Origin: an uncultured Bacteroidales bacterium
Lineage (GTDB): Bacteria; Bacteroidota; Bacteroidia; Bacteroidales; SZUA-534
Length of the DNA stretch: 64,000 nt
Reading direction: 5' to 3'
NCBI GenBank assembly: GCA_902790595.1
Contig: CADASL010000004.1
Span: 186,001-250,000, forward strand
The notes beneath the pieces were generated by a model. That model was given only the letters and a program-made list of their open reading frames with translations. It did not search any database and had not been told where the DNA came from. The position numbers and the translations under genes are program-made. Of the stretch, positions 61,087 to 64,000 are shown one piece after another. The first letter of the stretch is position 1. Each line of letters opens with the position of its first letter.

Positions 61087-61368
61087 AACAATAATTTTTA
61101 CGCAACTAAATTACCACTAAATGACGTATTGCGCCACAACTTTTTTTTGTGCAATTAACACTTTAATAACAACTGAATTATTTGGCAGTCAATTGGTTGT
61201 GAAGCGGGTTGGCATAAATGGCCGAAAACCGCAAAATGCGAATGAGCCCCCTTGACGGAGGCCCGTTCGCAGTCGCATTTTTTTGTTTTGCCTTTGCGGC
61301 GATTTTCAGCTGTCCGGTCGCGGCCGGATGGCGCCCGACGGACCAGTGTCCGGCTATCGGCTTGTGAA

Positions 61369-62442
61369 TCAGTTGTTGATGTTGATGTTGCCGTAATTCA
61401 CATTGATTCTGATTTCGCCCGATGGCTCGCCGTTCGTAGGCTTCACGGTTTGCGTCTTCTGCTCGGCGTTGTAGCTGAACGTTTGTGTGGATGTTGTTTC
61501 CTGGTTCACGCCGCCGAGTTTTGGCGTTCTGATGTTGCCGTACTTTGTCTTCAGGTTGAGCGAGTAGCCATCGAGCTTGGCCACCGACAGCGTCACGTTG
61601 CCGAAGTTCGTCTTGATGTCGATGTTCGAGAAATCGCGGTCCACGTTTTTGACGCTCACGTTGCCGTATTCGGAACTGATTTTGCCCAAAGTCTGCAACC
61701 CGTTGATGTTCAGGTCGGTGTACTTCATTGTGGCGTCAATTTTGCCAACGTTGGCAATGCTGAAGTTGTCGTATGACGCCTCAATGGCCATCGATTTTGC
61801 CGTCCCGATTTTCCATTTCGAGAACTTGCTCGATATGGCCACCGCAAACCCGTTGCCTATGGCAACATTTGTGTATGAGGCGTTTATGCCGCCCAGCTGC
61901 ATCTCCTCAATCTCGCTTTCGCGACAGTAGGCCAGGTCGATGGTTGGAAATCCGCCGGTGCGGTCGTTCAGCTGCTTGATTTTGAGCGAGCCGTAGCTCA
62001 CCTTTATCGATGTTTTTCCAAACAGCTGGTTTGCAACAACATTGCCGTATTTGTTCGACAGGTTGATGTTGAGCCACTCGGGCATTGTCACCACGTAGCT
62101 GACGTCGAACTCATCGAACTTGAGCGATTTTGGCACATCGGAGCTAACGGTAATCTTGCCGTCCTCGGTTTTGACAATCACCTTTATTTTCTGAGTGATG
62201 CGTTTGGCTTCTTCAAGGTCGCGTGCCCGTCCGGTAACGGTGGCCTCAATGTTGAGGCGGCTCTCGCCGGTGTTTTCAATCACCACATTGCCGTTGTGGT
62301 TGAACAGCTCGAGTAGCGAGTTGGCATCCACGTCGAAGGCGAATTGCTCGCTGCGCCTGAAATCGCTGTCACGGTTGGCGTTGGCCGGCAGCCACATTAT
62401 TACGGCCGCCAATGCAATCAAACTATAAATCAACTTTTTCAT
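61369..62442 (-). CDS. Exported DUF4097/adhesin-like beta-helix protein
   Basis: A 357-residue protein with a signal peptide (MKKLIYSLIALAAVIMWLPANA) and a beta-solenoid type domain of repeated short strands (LLELFNHNGNVVIENTGESR; LNINLSNKYGNVVANQLFGK; ISSEYGNVSVKNVDRDFSNI), the pattern of DUF4097/putative adhesin proteins. YGN recurs in many turns (KYGNV, EYGNV, KYGNI, NYGNI). Function unknown. It overlaps the anti-sigma-like gene by 20 bases and is the third gene of the ECF operon. Confidence 0.78.
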   Translation of the reverse strand: MKKLIYSLIALAAVIMWLPANANRDSDFRRSEQFAFDVDANSLLELFNHNGNVVIENTGESRLNIEATVTGRARDLEEAKRITQKIKVIVKTEDGKITVSSDVPKSLKFDEFDVSYVVTMPEWLNINLSNKYGNVVANQLFGKTSIKVSYGSLKIKQLNDRTGGFPTIDLAYCRESEIEEMQLGGINASYTNVAIGNGFAVAISSKFSKWKIGTAKSMAIEASYDNFSIANVGKIDATMKYTDLNINGLQTLGKISSEYGNVSVKNVDRDFSNIDIKTNFGNVTLSVAKLDGYSLNLKTKYGNIRTPKLGGVNQETTSTQTFSYNAEQKTQTVKPTNGEPSGEIRINVNYGNININN

Positions 62443-63037
62443 CTTGTTGTGTGTTTAATTGTTTAATACTGTTGAGGTTGCTGATGATTTTGTTCAGCAC
62501 TTCGATTTTTGTCTGGTAGTGGTTAATCATTGCGTCAATCAGCACCGCGTTGTCGGGGTTGGCTTTCAGCTCTTTTTGCAGATTGACAAACAGTTCGTCC
62601 ATTTCCGACATTGCCTTGAGCAGCTCGGCTTTCTGTTTCTCGTCAACGGTGTTGTCGGTGCGGATTTCGTCGAGCCGGCTGTCGACCAGCGTGATGTAGT
62701 ACTTCTGCGTCTCGCTGTATTCGGGCTCAACCTTGGCCTTCACGTAGCGTGTTGTGCGCTCAACAAGCTCCATTGGTGTTGAGTTTTCGGCGTTAGCCAT
62801 TCCCGATTCAATCAGTTTGACACTTTGGTGGACGCCTGTTCCGGCCACAACCGCGCCTATAATCACCGCCACAACTGCCACTGCGGCAATCTTCAGCATC
62901 TGGCTGTGGCTGTGGCTGATGGTCCGGCGCTGGTCGGCTTCGAGCTTCTGCAGAAAGCGGTCGAAGTGTCCGTCCATCGGTTCGCTGGTGTCGAACAGGT
63001 TGCGGTTCTGTTCGATAAATTGTTTCAACTCATCCAT
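62423..63037 (-). CDS. Membrane anti-sigma-factor-like protein
   Basis: A 204-residue protein with a short N-terminal cytoplasmic part (DELKQFIEQNRNLFDTSEPM; HFDRFLQKLEADQRR), one membrane helix (about residues 49-67, IAAVAVVAVIIGAVVAGTG) and a helical periplasmic region with heptad-like spacing. Its place directly after the ECF sigma gene, with a 13-base overlap, is the main reason to see it as the cognate regulator; the ZAS zinc motif is absent. Confidence 0.65.
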   Translation of the reverse strand: MDELKQFIEQNRNLFDTSEPMDGHFDRFLQKLEADQRRTISHSHSQMLKIAAVAVVAVIIGAVVAGTGVHQSVKLIESGMANAENSTPMELVERTTRYVKAKVEPEYSETQKYYITLVDSRLDEIRTDNTVDEKQKAELLKAMSEMDELFVNLQKELKANPDNAVLIDAMINHYQTKIEVLNKIISNLNSIKQLNTQQDEKVDL

Positions 63038-63594
63038 ATCTCAAATTTTTTTGTTTCCAAAAGTTCCTGAAGCCTCTTTCGCGCCCTCGAGTAGCCGGTG
63101 CGCACGGCGGCGTTGCTCATCTCCATTATCTGGGCAATCTCCTCGTGGTCGTAGCCCTCAAACAGATGGAGGGTGAGCAGCACTCGATAGCTGTCGGGCA
63201 GCAAGGCGATGGCTTTCTTCACCTGTTCCACTTTGTAATTGGCCTCGTAGTCGCGGTCGTCGTCGGTATCGATAATTGTCCGGCCCTCTTCGAGCGGTTC
63301 AAGGTCGAGCGATTTTTTCTTGAGTACATCGAGCGAGCGGTTGACCACAATGCGCTTCAGCCACGAGCCGAAGCTCACCTCGCCGCGGAACGAGTCGATA
63401 TTGCGGAACGCCGCCAGGAATGCCTCCTGCATAACATCCTCGGCCTCCATCGGATTCTTCACAAACCGCAGACAGGTGTTGTACATCGCCTTGTAATACA
63501 GCTTGTAAATCTCGAACTGGGCCTTGCTGCTCCCATTCCGGCATTCGTCAATCAGCTGACTGTGAATATCTATGTACTTCGTTTCCAAAATCAC
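63025..63594 (-). CDS. ECF-type RNA polymerase sigma factor
   Basis: An ECF (sigma-70 family) protein with region 2 (CRNGSSKAQFEIYKLYYKAM; NPMEAEDVMQEAFLAAFRNI) and region 4 (ALLPDSYRVLLTLHLFEGYD; HEEIAQIMEMSNAAVRTGYS). It should direct transcription of an envelope-related regulon. There is no ATG near the N-terminus: in-frame candidates are TTG at 63600, GTG at 63594 and TTG at 63588, with a TAA directly before 63600. I chose GTG. A consensus -7 lies 28 bases upstream of 63600. Confidence 0.9.
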   Translation of the reverse strand: MILETKYIDIHSQLIDECRNGSSKAQFEIYKLYYKAMYNTCLRFVKNPMEAEDVMQEAFLAAFRNIDSFRGEVSFGSWLKRIVVNRSLDVLKKKSLDLEPLEEGRTIIDTDDDRDYEANYKVEQVKKAIALLPDSYRVLLTLHLFEGYDHEEIAQIMEMSNAAVRTGYSRARKRLQELLETKKFEIWMS

Positions 63595-63628
63595 TATCAA
63601 TTACGCCATAAATGACGCGTCAATTTTT

Positions 63629-63636
63629 CAAATGTA
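63629..63636 (-). promoter_or_regulatory. -7 element (TACATTTG) of the ECF operon
   Basis: Exact TAnnTTTG match on the minus strand, with transcription expected near 63622. A perfect 10-bp palindrome TGACGCGTCA (63613-63622) sits at that start point and could be an operator. Confidence 0.6.
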
Positions 63637-63731
63637 ACACTTGTCGGGGGATTTTTTTTGATTTTTGACGGCAGACTTCAATCGATATGATTCCGGTTGT
63701 CTTTAGTCTGATGTCTGTTGTCCAAAATTTT

Positions 63732-63739
63732 TACCTTTG
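63732..63739 (+). promoter_or_regulatory. -7 element (TACCTTTG) of the YitT gene
   Basis: Exact TAnnTTTG match 21 bases before the ATG at 63761. No clear -33 element. Confidence 0.6.
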
Positions 63740-63760
63740 ACACAACAAATTTATCGCATT

Positions 63761-64000
63761 ATGGCTATCGATTTGAATAAACTGACTGGCGGCGGCACGT
63801 GGCGCGATGCGGCAAAGGCGGTCGTCTATATTCTGGTGGGCACGTTTGTGCTGTCGCTGGGTTTTGTGCTGTTCATCAACCCCTACAAGATTGTGCCGGG
63901 CGGCGTTTACGGCATCTCCATCGTCATTCACCACTCCACCAAGGGAATGTTCGACTTGTTCCCCGACGGAACGCCCATCGGTCTTGTGTCGGCCTGCCTC
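63761..64000 (+). CDS. YitT family membrane protein (cut by window end)
   Basis: The first 80 residues only. It reads MAIDLNKLTGGGTWRDAAKA, then a membrane segment (VVYILVGTFVLSLGFVLFI) and NPYKIVPGGVYGISIVIHHS, the N-terminal signature of the YitT/DUF161 family (NPxxIxPGGxxGxS). Function of the family is unknown; full members have about five membrane helices and a C-terminal DUF2179 domain, which would lie beyond the window. Confidence 0.85.
   Translation, partial: MAIDLNKLTGGGTWRDAAKAVVYILVGTFVLSLGFVLFINPYKIVPGGVYGISIVIHHSTKGMFDLFPDGTPIGLVSACL

Noticed and set aside
61087..61368. Terminator in the gap below the DUF4097-like gene
   Set aside because: AAAATGCGA (61233-61241) and TCGCATTTT (61273-61281) pair across a long loop, but the T7 run is on the plus strand, where no gene ends; use by the minus-strand gene would have only four T. 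Nothing else was seen in this gap.

Overview
The window reads as a chromosomal segment of an uncultured or little-studied Bacteroidales-type bacterium (Bacteroidota). The evidence is the order of the division and cell-wall cluster (mraZ to ftsZ without murF or ddl), the promoters of the form TTTG-N19/20-TAnnTTTG, the general lack of Shine-Dalgarno sequences, a mesopeptidase of the M56-TonB type, LTA-synthase-like and DUF368 membrane proteins, and low-complexity intergenic words (TAGGATTT, ACTACAGACTAC, GTAGAGACG palindromes) of a kind I associate with this phylum. Species cannot be named from the sequence alone. No rRNA, tRNA, CRISPR array or transposase was seen.

Layout: 1-1.6 kb, end of a glutamate synthase operon (gltD). 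1.6-5.0 kb, a small accessory island on the minus strand with RhuM, a broken YhcG/DUF1016 nuclease, an AT-rich SIR2-like protein and a Fic protein. 5.2-16.7 kb, housekeeping genes: secreted nitroreductase, GT39 glycosyltransferase, O-acetylhomoserine sulfhydrylase, MgtE, RsmA, Fur-like regulator, MutS2, topoisomerase III. 16.7-21.9 kb, a small helix-turn-helix gene and the rimP-nusA-infB operon with a well defined promoter, an upstream 20-bp perfect palindrome and a terminator-like leader hairpin. 22-25.3 kb, an LTA-synthase-like phosphotransferase and lpxD. 25.4-41.1 kb, the complete dcw cluster read on the minus strand (mraZ, rsmH, ftsL, ftsI, murE, mraY, murD, ftsW, murG, murC, ftsQ, ftsA, ftsZ), headed by four 10-bp-spaced GTG boxes typical of MraZ operators.

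41.3-51.1 kb is the most interesting part: a type I restriction-modification locus (hsdM, hsdS, hsdR) whose backbone has been filled with cargo. Between hsdM and hsdS lie an AlbA_2/HATPase protein and an unknown single-pass membrane protein; between hsdS and hsdR lies a two-gene CBASS-like module (CD-NTase plus SLATT two-helix membrane effector). hsdS is frameshifted. Two short duplications mark the cargo edges: the membrane-protein gene begins with a near copy of the hsdS start, and a decayed copy of the hsdR start sits just in front of the true hsdR. This suggests cargo entered by recombination at the 5' ends of hsd genes.

51.2-64 kb: a BlaI-like repressor with an M56-TonB sensor and a candidate operator over their promoter; a secreted TPR protein; an operon of lipoprotein, outer-membrane barrel and aroE; an operon of TPR protein, zinc-ribbon threonine-synthase-like enzyme and DUF368 (polyprenyl-phosphate translocase family); an ECF sigma, anti-sigma-like and DUF4097-like operon; and the start of a YitT-family membrane protein cut by the window edge.
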